DNA of 64,000 nt from Burkholderia cepacia (lineage in GTDB: Bacteria > Pseudomonadota > Gammaproteobacteria > Burkholderiales > Burkholderiaceae), in assembly GCF_029962485.1 (NCBI RefSeq), contig NZ_CP073637.1, forward strand, positions 248,001-312,000, read 5' to 3'. The notes beneath the pieces were generated by a model. The model saw nothing but the letters and a program-made list of their open reading frames with translations, did no database searches and had not been told where the DNA came from. Made by a program: the position numbers and the translations under genes. Positions 1 through 8,867 of this stretch are shown here, piece by piece; position 1 is the first letter of the stretch; each line of letters opens with the position of its first letter.

Positions 1-241
1 CGTCGGTCGTATTGCGGCCCAGCCGGTCCAGTTTGGTTACTACCAGTGTGTCGCCCTCGTCCAACCGTTCCAGCAACTTTGAGAAGCCGGGGCGCTCCGC
101 AGTGGGTACGCTGCCCGAAATCGTCTCCGCAATCGTATGGCGCGGCTGGATGGCAAACCCGGCCCCTTCGGCTTCGAGTAGCTGGTTGTCGGTGGTCTGC
201 TCGGCGGTGGACACGCGAGCGTAGAGGAATGTGCGGGACAT
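1..241 (-). CDS. Serine recombinase (resolvase/invertase family), N-terminal part, cut by window edge
   Basis: The minus strand reads [20 protein letters not shown] and runs off the left edge of the window after about 80 codons. This is the N-terminal catalytic domain of the resolvase/invertase serine recombinases: an R-V-S motif near residue 10 holds the nucleophilic serine, and a TKLDRLGRN motif holds conserved arginines. The family makes double-strand breaks at short inverted-repeat sites and joins serine to DNA. The C-terminal helix-turn-helix is outside the window, so completeness cannot be judged. The gene lies beside non-coding DNA with inverted repeats and a low-GC operon, which fits a mobile or accessory segment. 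Confidence 0.9.
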   Translation of the reverse strand, partial: MSRTFLYARVSTAEQTTDNQLLEAEGAGFAIQPRHTIAETISGSVPTAERPGFSKLLERLDEGDTLVVTKLDRLGRNTTD

Positions 242-251
242 GATTTCCTCT

Positions 252-315
252 CGGTAAACAAACGTGGAAATCAGTGTAAGCGGTAATCATTATGTTTACA
301 AGGGATTGTTTACCG
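252..315. repeat. Inverted repeat next to the recombinase start, possible res/operator site
   Basis: The 10-bp arms CGGTAAACAA (252-261) and TTGTTTACCG (306-315) are perfect inverted copies. A further TGTTTAC-like half-site lies between them near 292-299. The block starts 11 bp upstream of the recombinase ATG. Serine resolvases usually bind paired half-sites immediately upstream of their own gene, so this could be a res subsite or an autoregulatory operator. That role is inferred from position and symmetry only. Confidence 0.5.
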
Positions 316-377
316 CTGCCCGGGCGACTCTCCGGACGGTAAGAAACCGGACGTTTTTCTACCGATAACGACAGCAT

Positions 378-412
378 TGTCTCCGTCGGCACAAGTTGTG
401 CCGACGGAGACA
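378..412. repeat. Near-perfect 35-bp palindrome (17-bp arms, 1-nt centre)
   Basis: The arm TGTCTCCGTCGGCACAA (378-394) is followed by one G and then its exact reverse complement (396-412). There is no adjacent T-run in either direction, so a plain intrinsic terminator is unlikely. It lies in the non-coding gap between the recombinase and the DUF262 operon. It could be a recombination crossover site, the joined ends of a lost transposon, or a protein-binding site. Confidence 0.75.
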
Positions 413-798
413 CGCAAGTACTAGCTGGCTACGAACGAGGGACTGCGCATGCTTCCCGAGACGAAGAAACGGACACCGCAGACCGCACCCTCGGTGGCAG
501 AATCAGTCGAAACCTGCAGGCGCGCAAGAGGCAAGTGGCGTAAGCTTAATAGCCTCTTGCATCCCCAATTTCGGATTGATTGGGCATCTAGTTGATAGAG
601 CCGGCCACGGGCTCAGCGGAGGCGGCGGCAAACTCGATATGCCCGCTGCGGGGTTGATGTGACCGTTGCAGCAACAGGAAGGATTCGGACAAATAGTGTG
701 TTGGCCCGGCGGTAAAATATCCTCACTCACTCGCAACACTTGCTTCTACATATCGGGCGAGAGTTCGCCGGACGTAGGGACGGATTTTGGAAGATCAA
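413..798. other. Non-coding gap upstream of the three-gene operon
   Basis: No convincing gene was found here; the short reading frames lack ribosome-binding sites and conserved content. A small palindrome GTTGCAGCAAC lies at 665-675, and a TAAAAT hexamer at 713-718 could be a -10 element about 80 bp upstream of the DUF262 start. I could not find a convincing -35 partner. Confidence 0.35.
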
Positions 799-2154
799 AT
801 GTCGACACTGCACGATACAGCGATAGATAAATTGGAACTTGATGGAGTAAGCGCCCGGCTTGTTCGGGCCATCAAGCAGCACGCGACCATCGATATCCAT
901 CAACTGAGCCTCATTGAGGGCCCGGACTTGGCCGGCGAAGTCGGCATACCAAGCTTCGACGAGATTCTGGATCGGCTGTTGCAAGCAGGCTGGATCGTGC
1001 GCAATGGCGACATGTTGAGTTTGAGTGAGAAGGGGGAAGTAAGCTTCGCTGATGCAACCACGGAAGCTTCTACCGAGGAAGAAGTTATAGGTCTCGACGA
1101 TGGACCGACGAAACCCTACGACGTAGCAAAACTCAAGGTCGAACAACGTACTCTGAGTGTTTTTCAGGCGCTTCGAAAGATCGAAAAAAAAGAGATCATA
1201 CTGAATCCCGATTTTCAGCGCGCGTTTGTATGGGATGCCGTAAGACAAAGCAGACTGATAGAATCAATTTTGATACGCATCCCTCTGCCAGCGTTTTATT
1301 TGGACGCAACGGATGCCGTGCAGTGGAATGTTGTTGATGGATTGCAGCGCCTCAGTACGCTTTATCGCTATTGCCGTGGCGTAAGCTTTCCTCTCACAGG
1401 TTTGGAATTTCTCGTTGAGCTCACAGGAAAAAAATTCTCAGAGCTTCCTCAGAAATATCAGGTCATGATTGAGGACGATACGCAGCTAATCTTCAATAAC
1501 CTGTTGCCCGGAACTCCAGCAAAAGCCAAATTTACGATTTTCTCGCGAGTGAATACTGGAGGAATGCAGCTGACTGCTCAAGAGATTCGGCATGCACTAA
1601 ATCAGGGGCCAATTACCAATTTGCTGGGGCGAATCGCATTGAGCGCCAAATTTTTGGAGGCGACAGATCGTGCAGTTGACTCCCGGCGAATGTCAGACCG
1701 CGAACTGATTTTGCGAACTTTGGCATTTTCGCAATTCGGCCTGGCGAAATATCCGGAGTTCGGCGATCTTGATGCTTTTTTGGTCGATGCTATGGAGACA
1801 TTTAATGAATTCTCCAAAGCGCAACTCGCTCAGGTTGAAGCAGAATTCTTCGAATCCTTGGGCAAGGTGAGAGCAATCTTTGGACGTTATGCCTTTCGGA
1901 AATTCTATGAGCGGGGCGGCCGGCGAAGCCCCCTCAATAAGGCCTTGTTTGAGGCATGGTTATCGAATGTTCGGGGATATTCGCACAATACATTGGTGGC
2001 AAACCGAGAAAAAATTATCGATCTGTTTGTGGATGCAATGAACAAGGATGGATTGTTCGTCAATTCCGTAACTTACGGGACAGGCAAAGTTAGCGCCGTC
2101 AGGACACGTTTCAATAAAATAAAAGGCATTGTTGAGGAGGCTCTCGGTGATTAA
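799..2154 (+). CDS. DUF262 (ParB/Srx-like) domain protein
   Basis: A 451-aa protein. Residues 1 to about 95 look like a helical, winged-helix-type N-terminal module. From about residue 110 it has the DUF262 signature: NPDFQRAFVWD near 136 and VVDGLQRLSTL near 178, where the DG-x-QR motif is the nucleotide-hydrolysis motif of this ParB/sulfiredoxin-like fold. DUF262 occurs in GmrSD type IV restriction and SspE. The DUF1524 HNH nuclease domain found in those is absent here, so DNA cleavage is not evident. ATG 799 is chosen because GGAAG lies 5 bp upstream; a TTG at 787 is in frame but less likely. The stop overlaps the next gene by 8 nt, indicating translational coupling. Confidence 0.85.
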   Translation: MSTLHDTAIDKLELDGVSARLVRAIKQHATIDIHQLSLIEGPDLAGEVGIPSFDEILDRLLQAGWIVRNGDMLSLSEKGEVSFADATTEASTEEEVIGLDDGPTKPYDVAKLKVEQRTLSVFQALRKIEKKEIILNPDFQRAFVWDAVRQSRLIESILIRIPLPAFYLDATDAVQWNVVDGLQRLSTLYRYCRGVSFPLTGLEFLVELTGKKFSELPQKYQVMIEDDTQLIFNNLLPGTPAKAKFTIFSRVNTGGMQLTAQEIRHALNQGPITNLLGRIALSAKFLEATDRAVDSRRMSDRELILRTLAFSQFGLAKYPEFGDLDAFLVDAMETFNEFSKAQLAQVEAEFFESLGKVRAIFGRYAFRKFYERGGRRSPLNKALFEAWLSNVRGYSHNTLVANREKIIDLFVDAMNKDGLFVNSVTYGTGKVSAVRTRFNKIKGIVEEALGD

Positions 2155-3295
2155 CGAAGCTACTGTCAAAGGCTTTAAAAGTCTTAAAGATGTAGAATTC
2201 GATCTGGGAAATTTGAATATACTTGTCGGCGCGAACGCTAGCGGAAAATCAAGTTTTCTACAAGTGCTGCTATTGCTTCGTCAGTCGAGTACTGCGGAAG
2301 GTGTTGTGCCATCGCTGCAACTCTCTGGCGATCTTTTTGAGGGAGGTACGGCTACTGATGTCTTACATCCCGAGGCTGAGCGGAAAATTGAGGTCGTCAT
2401 TCGCGAAGGACGAGATGCCACGAGCTTCGTATTTGAGGCGCTACGTAGCGACGCCGACCCGAACCCGCGAGTACTATCGTGCGGGGCGACTTCTGACTCA
2501 AAGCTTCCCAAAGGGTTATATCAACGTGGGGGCGCATTTTGCTACCTAAATGCGGAGCGTTTAGGGCCTCGTGTCAGCTATCCACTTCCTCCTGCAGAAG
2601 CCAAACTTAGCGGGTTTTTGGGGAAGCACGGAGAATTCACAACGGCCTTTCTCGCACGTGCTCATGCTTCGAACCTTACAGTCCCAGGCTGGGACAGTCA
2701 GCTAAATGCGTTGGCTGCTGTTGGAGAGGGAATCGACCAAGCTGATATATCATTTGCACAGAGTCAAATGAGTGCGGTAGCGAACATTCTGCTTGCATGG
2801 GTTATTCCTGGTGCATCCTTCGATGCGAGTGAGCATTCCGCTATGGATATGGCCCAGTTGGGATTTACGCGTGATGCAAAGGGCACGAAAAGCAGCGTGC
2901 GCCCAACTCATATCGGTTTCGGTCTTTCGTATACGCTTCCAATTATCACTGGACTTCTTGCAACCCCGAAGTCGGGAATGTGTATTGTGGAAAATCCAGA
3001 GGCTCATTTACATCCATTTAGCCAATCCCGTATGGGCTCGCTCCTAGCGGCTGCCGCTGGGAATGGCATACAGCTGTTTGTTGAGACTCACAGTGACCAT
3101 GTCGTAAATGGAGTCCGACTTGCGGTTAAGAACAAATTAATCGACGCCTCCGATGTTCGCATATTTTTCTTTGAAAAGGACCCTGATTCTGATAGCACGT
3201 CATTGACAACACTTAAGGTCGACCAGGATGGTGCTCTAAGCGATTGGCCCACAGGTTTTTTTGATCAAATTGAGATTGACCTGTCGAGGCTATGA
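2147..3295 (+). CDS. AAA/ABC-type ATPase with C-terminal DUF3696-like segment
   Basis: A 382-aa protein starting at GTG 2147, with a strong GAGGAGG Shine-Dalgarno 6 bp upstream. The Walker A motif is GANASGKSS (residues 28-36) and the Walker B-like motif is MCIVENPEAHLHP near 278. VETHSDHVVNG near 312 is the SMC/RecF/OLD-type switch histidine region. The C-terminus ends in an acidic tract followed by WPTGFFDQ, typical of the DUF3696 tail. No nuclease (TOPRIM) domain is seen, unlike OLD proteins. It overlaps both neighbours (8 nt and 4 nt), so it should be made stoichiometrically with them. This ATPase type commonly powers defence complexes; its role here is inferred. Confidence 0.85.
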   Translation: MINEATVKGFKSLKDVEFDLGNLNILVGANASGKSSFLQVLLLLRQSSTAEGVVPSLQLSGDLFEGGTATDVLHPEAERKIEVVIREGRDATSFVFEALRSDADPNPRVLSCGATSDSKLPKGLYQRGGAFCYLNAERLGPRVSYPLPPAEAKLSGFLGKHGEFTTAFLARAHASNLTVPGWDSQLNALAAVGEGIDQADISFAQSQMSAVANILLAWVIPGASFDASEHSAMDMAQLGFTRDAKGTKSSVRPTHIGFGLSYTLPIITGLLATPKSGMCIVENPEAHLHPFSQSRMGSLLAAAAGNGIQLFVETHSDHVVNGVRLAVKNKLIDASDVRIFFFEKDPDSDSTSLTTLKVDQDGALSDWPTGFFDQIEIDLSRL

Positions 3296-4065
3296 CAAAA
3301 AATAATACGATTTCCGTATGTATAGGCCCATTGTCAGCTAATCGGCACTGCAAAAGTAGAGAAGAAGTGCAGGCCGCTTTTAATGCGATGATTGGATGCA
3401 TTAATGCCTTGTTGCCAGCGCTAAGTGTTGGTGCTGCTCAGTTAATATATGACTGGACGACCGATGGTCAGAGCCTTCACTTAGACGCTGTTAATATGGC
3501 AGATCAGCTGAATTGGATTCATCCTCAACAAAGACGGCAATGGTATTTGTTTACGAAAAGCCGCGCGAGGAAGGCCTCAGCAAACCTAACTTCGGTGTCT
3601 GCATCTGCCGCAAATTCAAAAGACAGTATAACGGGCGAAATCTCCGAGGATTTGCTCGATCCGAAGAAGCACTGGCTAAGCTTTGGCATGACCGGCGTTT
3701 TTGACAGCGATGTTGTCACCATACAGCCGGATCAGGGAGCGAGCATCGATGTTCTAAACGCCTCAACCGCTGAGGGATGCGATAAATGGTTTCCGCGGTT
3801 TGAGGCTTCCCCTAAGCATGGGGGCAAAGAGTATGTTCGAGCATCCGGTGACACGGTGGCGGTGATGGACCTTGATGACGAACATGCGCAGCGGGCATTG
3901 CTAGTGTCGATCGAGGATGGGAAAAATCGTTACGCGACCGTAAAAGGCCGCTTCTACCGATTTGTTCCCACTCGGCCGGACAGTGCTCCCCCGCTCTACC
4001 ACGGGTTCCAAGTAAGCGAAAAGGAGGTACCCGCCGAAATCTTGAAATTGTTGACGCCGAAGTAA
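3292..4065 (+). CDS. Hypothetical protein, third gene of the DUF262-AAA operon
   Basis: A 257-aa protein whose ATG overlaps the ATPase stop (ATGA), so it is clearly the same operon. I do not recognise the family. There is no signal peptide or membrane segment. The middle (about residues 95-125) is Ser/Ala-rich and looks like a linker; the C-terminal half has a DTVAVMDLDDEHAQRALLV stretch and several aromatic motifs (WLSFGMTGVF, RFYRFVPTRP). Low GC like its two partners suggests joint acquisition. It could be the effector or sensor of the set, but nothing in the sequence decides this. Confidence 0.75.
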   Translation: MTKNNTISVCIGPLSANRHCKSREEVQAAFNAMIGCINALLPALSVGAAQLIYDWTTDGQSLHLDAVNMADQLNWIHPQQRRQWYLFTKSRARKASANLTSVSASAANSKDSITGEISEDLLDPKKHWLSFGMTGVFDSDVVTIQPDQGASIDVLNASTAEGCDKWFPRFEASPKHGGKEYVRASGDTVAVMDLDDEHAQRALLVSIEDGKNRYATVKGRFYRFVPTRPDSAPPLYHGFQVSEKEVPAEILKLLTPK

Positions 4066-4221
4066 TGCCCTTGCCACTCGTGACAGGGCCATCGACGCTA
4101 GCGGAACGCCATAGACGCTGCTTGGCAATGCGGCATTCGGCACGCGCTTTAGATGCTCATCGCCCAGCTCGTCGCGTGACATGCAGTCTCTAGCGGCAAA
4201 AACGAAGCCGGCACGGGGTGA

Positions 4222-4244
4222 GGGGGCAACTATGGGGGCAACTA
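4222..4244. repeat. Tandem repeat GGGGGCAACTA x2 near island edge
   Basis: GGGGGCAACTA occurs at 4222-4232 and again at 4234-4244, a 12-bp period. Similar G-run tandem repeats are often seen beside tyrosine-integrase genes and attachment sites of genomic islands. No integrase or tRNA gene is visible here, so this may be a remnant of an island end. The surrounding gap (4066-4401) otherwise holds only a terminator. Confidence 0.4.
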
Positions 4245-4324
4245 GCCGGCTGGTGTGTGGCTGGCCTTTATATGACGGGACGTTGCTGGCTTTGTTTGAT
4301 AGTCCTCCGCCCAACGGAATTCGA

Positions 4325-4353
4325 AAGGCCCGATCGCAAGATCGGGCCTTTTT
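4325..4353 (+). terminator. Intrinsic terminator
   Basis: An 11-bp perfect stem (AAGGCCCGATC / GATCGGGCCTT) with a 4-nt loop is followed by a T-run. It lies about 260 bp after the defence-like operon and faces the end of the next, convergent gene, so it could serve both. Confidence 0.8.
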
Positions 4354-4401
4354 GTTTTGGGAACCCGCGGGCATGCGCGGCATTCGCAAACGCGTGGCCC
4401 G

Positions 4402-4713
4402 CTAGTTCAGCAGGTCATGGATTTCCTTGAGCGTCGGCACCGACAGCGCTGCGAATGTCACCGCGATCAAGACGAGCGGCACGATCTTTTTCCGCATTAG
4501 CACGCAGATGCCGATTCCCAGCGCGAAGAACGCGCAGCTCAGCAGCATCGTGAGCCAGAGCCATGCGTAACCGGCGCCCCCCTCGAAGCGCGAGACGTTC
4601 TCGGTCATCCGGAGGGCGACATAGCCGGCGACGGTCATGCTGGCCGGCAGGCACAGGATCGAACAGGGTACGAGGAGGGCGATCTGTCGCGGTGTCGGAT
4701 CGGGAGACGTCAT
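4402..4713 (-). CDS. Small membrane protein, unknown function
   Basis: A 103-aa protein beginning MTSPDPTPRQ. It has three predicted membrane segments: IALLVPCSILCLPASM, WLWLTMLLSCAFFALGIGIC and VPLVLIAVTFAALSVPTL. ATG 4713 is preferred over longer alternatives because AAGGAAAA precedes it and translation further upstream is Pro/Arg-rich and unconvincing. It is likely an inner-membrane protein. I do not recognise a family. It follows gudD on the same strand but more than 120 bp away. Confidence 0.6.
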   Translation of the reverse strand: MTSPDPTPRQIALLVPCSILCLPASMTVAGYVALRMTENVSRFEGGAGYAWLWLTMLLSCAFFALGIGICVLMRKKIVPLVLIAVTFAALSVPTLKEIHDLLN

Positions 4714-4839
4714 GACGGGCGCTTTTCCTTCGAGTGGACGGGGCGCCCGACCGTGCGCCGCGCGGGCCGGTTCAGGCAGCCGGCAGGATGCGGGCGTTTT
4801 CCGCGTTTGGCAACAGCCACCCGCCATCCAGCCTTCCCG

Positions 4840-6237
4840 TCACCCCCGCCCGAAACTCGGCCGCTTCGGATCGTACGTCCACCCCGGCACCAGGTACCGC
4901 ATCGCGACCGCGTCATCGCGCGCGGTGCCGCCCACCTCTTTGTACAGCGCATGCGCGGCTTCGACCTGCGCCATGTCGATCTCGATCCCGAGCCCCGGCC
5001 GCTCCGGCACGGCTACCTTGCCGCCGACGATCTCGAGCGGTTCGCGCGTGAGCCGCGCATCGCCTTCCTGCCAGATCCAGTGCGTATCGATCGCGGTGAT
5101 CGTGCCGGGCGCGGCTGCCGCCGCATGTGTGAACATCGCGAGCGACACGTCGAAGTGGTTGTTCGAGTGCGAACCCCACGTGAGCCCCCAGTCGCGACAC
5201 AGCTGCGCGAGCCGCACCGAGCCCTGCATCGTCCAGAAATGCGGGTCGGCCAGCGGGATGTCGACCGCCTGCAGTCGCACCGCGTGATCCATCTGCCGCC
5301 AGTCGGTCGCGATCATGTTGGTCGCGGTCGGGATCCCCGTTGCGCGGCGGAATTCGGCCATGACTTCGCGGCCCGAATAGCCGCCTTCCGGCCCGCACGG
5401 ATCTTCCGCATACGCGAGCAGGTGGCCTTGCCCGTGGCACAGCGCGACGGCCTCGTCGAGCGACCACGCGCCGTTCGGATCGAGCGTCGTGCGCGAATCG
5501 GGGAAGCGCGCCTTGATCGCCGCGATCGCTTCCATCTCGTCGGCGCCGGCCATCACGCCACCCTTCAGCTTGAAATCGGCGAAACCGTAGCGCTCGACCG
5601 CGGCTTCGGCCTGCCGCGCGATCGCGGCCGGCGTGAGCGCTTCCTCGTTGCGCAGCCGGAACCACGGGGAGCGCGCCTGCGCCTCGTCGCGATACGGCAG
5701 GTCGGTGCGGCCGCGATCGCCGATATAGAACAGATAAGCGAGCATCGGCACCGCGTCGCGCTGCTGGCCTTCGCCGAGCAGTGCCGCGACCGGCACGTCG
5801 AGATGCTGGCCGAGCAGGTCGAGCAGCGCGGCCTCGATTGCCGTGATCACGTTGTCGAGCCGCAGGTTGATCTCGTGCGGCTGGCGCAGCACCGCTGCCT
5901 CGCCGGCCGACGTCACCTCGTGCCGGATCGTGCGGCCCGCGCCCGCGCCCGCACCGGACAGCGCCGCGCGCACCGCGTTGAGCGTCGCCTGGTAGCGCCC
6001 GATCGACTGGCCGACCACGAGATCCGTCATGCGCTCGAGCGCCAGGCGAATGCCTTCGCCGCCCGGCACTTCGCCGACGCCCGTATGCCCGCTGCTGTCG
6101 TCGAGGATCACGAGGTTGCGCGTGAAGTACGGCGCATGCGCGCCGCACAGATTGAGCAGCATGCTGTCGCGGCCGGCGACGGGAATCACCTGCATGCGCG
6201 TGACGCGCGGCGTGCCGGCACGGCTGGGTTCGGACAT
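4840..6237 (-). CDS. gudD: Glucarate dehydratase (enolase superfamily)
   Basis: A 465-aa protein, normal length for GudD. It dehydrates D-glucarate (and often L-idarate) to 5-keto-4-deoxy-D-glucarate. Enolase-superfamily signatures are present: [10 protein letters not shown] holds the catalytic Lys of the KxK-type motif, LDPNGAWSL and [11 protein letters not shown] hold metal-binding acids, and [15 protein letters not shown] matches the catalytic His region of glucarate dehydratases. ATG 6237 has AGGAGCG upstream. It lies 62 bp downstream of the gudP transporter gene on the same strand, which strongly supports a glucarate operon. Confidence 0.93.
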   Translation of the reverse strand: MSEPSRAGTPRVTRMQVIPVAGRDSMLLNLCGAHAPYFTRNLVILDDSSGHTGVGEVPGGEGIRLALERMTDLVVGQSIGRYQATLNAVRAALSGAGAGAGRTIRHEVTSAGEAAVLRQPHEINLRLDNVITAIEAALLDLLGQHLDVPVAALLGEGQQRDAVPMLAYLFYIGDRGRTDLPYRDEAQARSPWFRLRNEEALTPAAIARQAEAAVERYGFADFKLKGGVMAGADEMEAIAAIKARFPDSRTTLDPNGAWSLDEAVALCHGQGHLLAYAEDPCGPEGGYSGREVMAEFRRATGIPTATNMIATDWRQMDHAVRLQAVDIPLADPHFWTMQGSVRLAQLCRDWGLTWGSHSNNHFDVSLAMFTHAAAAAPGTITAIDTHWIWQEGDARLTREPLEIVGGKVAVPERPGLGIEIDMAQVEAAHALYKEVGGTARDDAVAMRYLVPGWTYDPKRPSFGRG

Positions 6238-6299
6238 CGGTTCGCTCCTGGTTCCGGTGGCGCGCGGGCCGCCGGACGTGCCGGCGCGGCCCGCGCCGT

Positions 6300-7640
6300 T
6301 CATTGAAGCTCGACGCGGCGGATCTCGCCGACGACGAACAGGTAGCAGATCACGGCGACGAGCGCGTGCGCGACGACGTAGACGAGCGCGCCGTTGAACG
6401 AGCCGCTGCGGTCGACGATATAGCCGATCGCGATTGGCGTCGTGATGCTGGAGAGGTTGCCGCACGTGTTGAGCAGCGCGCCGCTCAGCCCCGCGATCTG
6501 GCGCGGCGCGGTGTCGGCGTTGACGGCCCAGCCGAGCGCGCCGAGCCCCTTGCCGAAGAACGACAGCGCCATGAACAGCACGACGAGCACGTGCGAATCG
6601 GTGTAGTTGCAGACGATCATCGACATCGACAGCAACATGCCGAACACGATCGGCACCTTGCGCGCGACCGACAGCGAGCGGCCCTGCTTGAGCAGCGCAT
6701 CGGACACGACGCCACCGAGAATCCCCCCGAGGAACCCGCACACGGCCGGGATCGACGCAACGAGCCCCGCGTTCAGGATCGACATCCCGCGCGCCTGCAC
6801 GAGATAGACGGGAAACCACGTGATGAAGAAATAGGTGAGCGCGTTGATGCAGTACTGCGCGACGTACACGCCGACCAGCATCCGGTTTCTCAGCAGTGCC
6901 TTGACGTGGCGCATCGACGGGCCGCCGTCGCGCCCGCCCGTCGCCTGGTCGATGTTGACGAGCGCGCCGCCTTCGGCGAGGTAGTCGAGTTCCGCGCGGT
7001 TGATGTTCGGGTGGTCCTTCGGGTCGTACATCGTGCGGTTCCACACCAGGACGAACGCGAAGCCGAGCACGCCCATCACCGCAAACACCGACTGCCAGCC
7101 GAACGCGTGCACGAGCCAGCCCATCAGCGGCGCGAACACGACGGTCGCCGCGTACTGCGCGGCATTGAAGATCGCCGACGCGGTGCCGCGTTCGGCGGCC
7201 GGGAACCACGCGGACACGATCCGGCTGTTGGCCGGGAACGACGGCGCCTCGGCCGCGCCGACCAGGAAGCGCAGCCCGAACAGCAGCGCGAACGCGGCCG
7301 CGCCGCCGAAGAAGCCGATTCCGCCCTGCAGCAACGTGAACAGCGACCAGAAGAAGATGCTGAATGCGTAGACGATGCGCGACCCGTAACGGTCGAGCAG
7401 CCAGCCGCCCGGCAGTTGCGCGATCACGTACGACCAGCCGAACGCGGAGAAGATGAAGCCGATCTGTACGTGGCTCAGGTGCAGCGCGCGGGCGAGGCTC
7501 GGGCCCGCGATCGCGATCGCCGCGCGATCCGCGTAGTTGATCGTCGTGACCGCGAACAGGACGGTCAGCACGAGCCAGCGCACGCGCGTGCGCCGGGCCG
7601 TTGCCGACGCGGACGCCGGCAGCGCGTGAAGCGGATTCAT
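6300..7640 (-). CDS. gudP: MFS transporter, D-glucarate/hexuronate type (GudP-like)
   Basis: A 446-aa protein with about 12 membrane segments. It carries the ACS-family marker [15 protein letters not shown] in the first helix region and [14 protein letters not shown] at the first cytoplasmic loop. ATG 7640 is chosen because GGAGGAG lies 9 bp upstream. Adjacency to gudD identifies the likely substrate as glucarate or galactarate; the sequence alone would only say anion:cation MFS symporter. It is the first gene of a gudP-gudD unit. Confidence 0.88.
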   Translation of the reverse strand: MNPLHALPASASATARRTRVRWLVLTVLFAVTTINYADRAAIAIAGPSLARALHLSHVQIGFIFSAFGWSYVIAQLPGGWLLDRYGSRIVYAFSIFFWSLFTLLQGGIGFFGGAAAFALLFGLRFLVGAAEAPSFPANSRIVSAWFPAAERGTASAIFNAAQYAATVVFAPLMGWLVHAFGWQSVFAVMGVLGFAFVLVWNRTMYDPKDHPNINRAELDYLAEGGALVNIDQATGGRDGGPSMRHVKALLRNRMLVGVYVAQYCINALTYFFITWFPVYLVQARGMSILNAGLVASIPAVCGFLGGILGGVVSDALLKQGRSLSVARKVPIVFGMLLSMSMIVCNYTDSHVLVVLFMALSFFGKGLGALGWAVNADTAPRQIAGLSGALLNTCGNLSSITTPIAIGYIVDRSGSFNGALVYVVAHALVAVICYLFVVGEIRRVELQ

Positions 7641-7813
7641 GACTTGTCTCCTCCGAAGGGCGGAAGGTGCCGCCGTGCGGCCGGCGCGTCGGTGCGCGCG
7701 TGATGTGTGCGGTTGCCGCCGGCCGGAAGCCGGGCCCCGGACGCCGTTACGGGCAGGGCGTCCGGACCATTCTGTCATGTCGAAATTTGCGCTTTCATGC
7801 CAATTGCTGACTT

Positions 7814-7838
7814 GATCGATTCAGCATTTGAATCGATC
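7814..7838. promoter_or_regulatory. Inverted repeat upstream of gudP, candidate operator
   Basis: The 10-bp perfect arms GATCGATTCA (7814-7823) and TGAATCGATC (7829-7838) have a 5-nt spacer. They lie about 175 bp upstream of gudP and just past the stop of the LysR gene. With no T-run, an operator for the glucarate operon is more likely than a terminator. Confidence 0.5.
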
Positions 7839-7852
7839 GGCGCCGCGATCGG

Positions 7853-8776
7853 TCACGCGCTCGCGTCGTCCGCGCCGGTGCCGTGATGGTGCGCCACGTG
7901 CTGCGCGAGAAACTCGACGGCGACGCGCACGCCGGGCAACTGGCCGCGCCGGTGCGGCATCAGCAGTGTCGTCGTGACGGTGCCCGCGCGCCAGCCGGGC
8001 AGCACGCGCACGAGCGCGCCGGACGCGAGCGCGGCGCCGGCGATCCAGTCGGGCAGGCATGCGATGCCGAGGCCGGCTGTCGCCGCTTGCAGCAGCAACG
8101 TCGATTCGTCGGCCTGCAGGCGGATGCGCGGCGCCACGTCGACGGTGTCGTCGCCACGCTGCAGCCGCCACGGCTGCTGGCTCGGGTGCAGGCCGTCGTG
8201 CCGCGCGAGATCGGCGGGTTCGTCCGGGATGTCGGCGCGTGCGAGATAGGCCGGCGACGCCACGGCGATGATGGGCGACGTCGCGAGCGGCCGCTGCACG
8301 AGCGCGGAATCGGGCAGCGGCGCGAAATGGCTGCGCACCGCGATGTCGAAGCCTTCCTGAGCGATGTCGACGAGACGGTCGCTCGCATGCACCTGCAGCA
8401 GCAGCTTCGGATGCGCGATGGCCAGCGCCGGCAGGCAGGGCGCGAGGATGTGCTGCGCGACCGGCACCGAGCTCGTGATCCGCACGACGCCGGCCGGTTC
8501 GGCGGCCTGCCGCAGTACCGCGTCGCGCGCGCTGTCGGCCTCGATCACGGCCGCGCGTGCGTGCTCGAAGAATTCGGTGCCGACCGGCGTCAGCCGGAAG
8601 CTGCGCGACGTGCGATGCACGAGCCGCGCGCCGAGCGTGCGCTCGAGCTCGGCCACGCGTTTGCTGACCGTCGATTTCGGCAGGCCGAGCCGGCGCGCGG
8701 CCGCCGACATGCTGCCCGCATCGACGGCCTGCACGAACAGATAGAGATCGTTCAGGTTCACTTTCAGCGTCCACAT
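7853..8776 (-). CDS. LysR-family transcriptional regulator
   Basis: A 307-aa protein from ATG 8776. The N-terminal winged HTH is visible (LNDLYLFVQAVDAGSMSAAA, then LPKSTVSKRVAELERTLGARL), followed by a LysR substrate-binding domain (VRITSSVPVAQHILAP ... ATAGLGIACLPDWIAG). A GTG five codons downstream would give the classic MNLNDLYLFV start and is a real alternative. It is divergent from a GST gene 91 bp away and upstream of gudP on the same strand, so it may control either. The inverted repeat at 7814 suggests the gud operon; divergence suggests the GST. Confidence 0.88.
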   Translation of the reverse strand: MWTLKVNLNDLYLFVQAVDAGSMSAAARRLGLPKSTVSKRVAELERTLGARLVHRTSRSFRLTPVGTEFFEHARAAVIEADSARDAVLRQAAEPAGVVRITSSVPVAQHILAPCLPALAIAHPKLLLQVHASDRLVDIAQEGFDIAVRSHFAPLPDSALVQRPLATSPIIAVASPAYLARADIPDEPADLARHDGLHPSQQPWRLQRGDDTVDVAPRIRLQADESTLLLQAATAGLGIACLPDWIAGAALASGALVRVLPGWRAGTVTTTLLMPHRRGQLPGVRVAVEFLAQHVAHHHGTGADDASA

Positions 8777-8867
8777 GAAGAAACGACGGGTTTCAATTTT
8801 AGCGGCTACTGCGCCATCGTTCGCCATGGGAGCATGACTGCTCGTTCAACTTCTGCGGAATCTCCCG

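Noticed and set aside
4260..4325. Possible tRNA or tmRNA end as an island attachment site
   Set aside because: No acceptor stem, T-arm or CCA could be matched.
3901..4389. Minus-strand frame that might be an integrase remnant
   Set aside because: No catalytic R-H-R-Y residues or recognisable integrase segments; it mostly overlaps the third operon gene.
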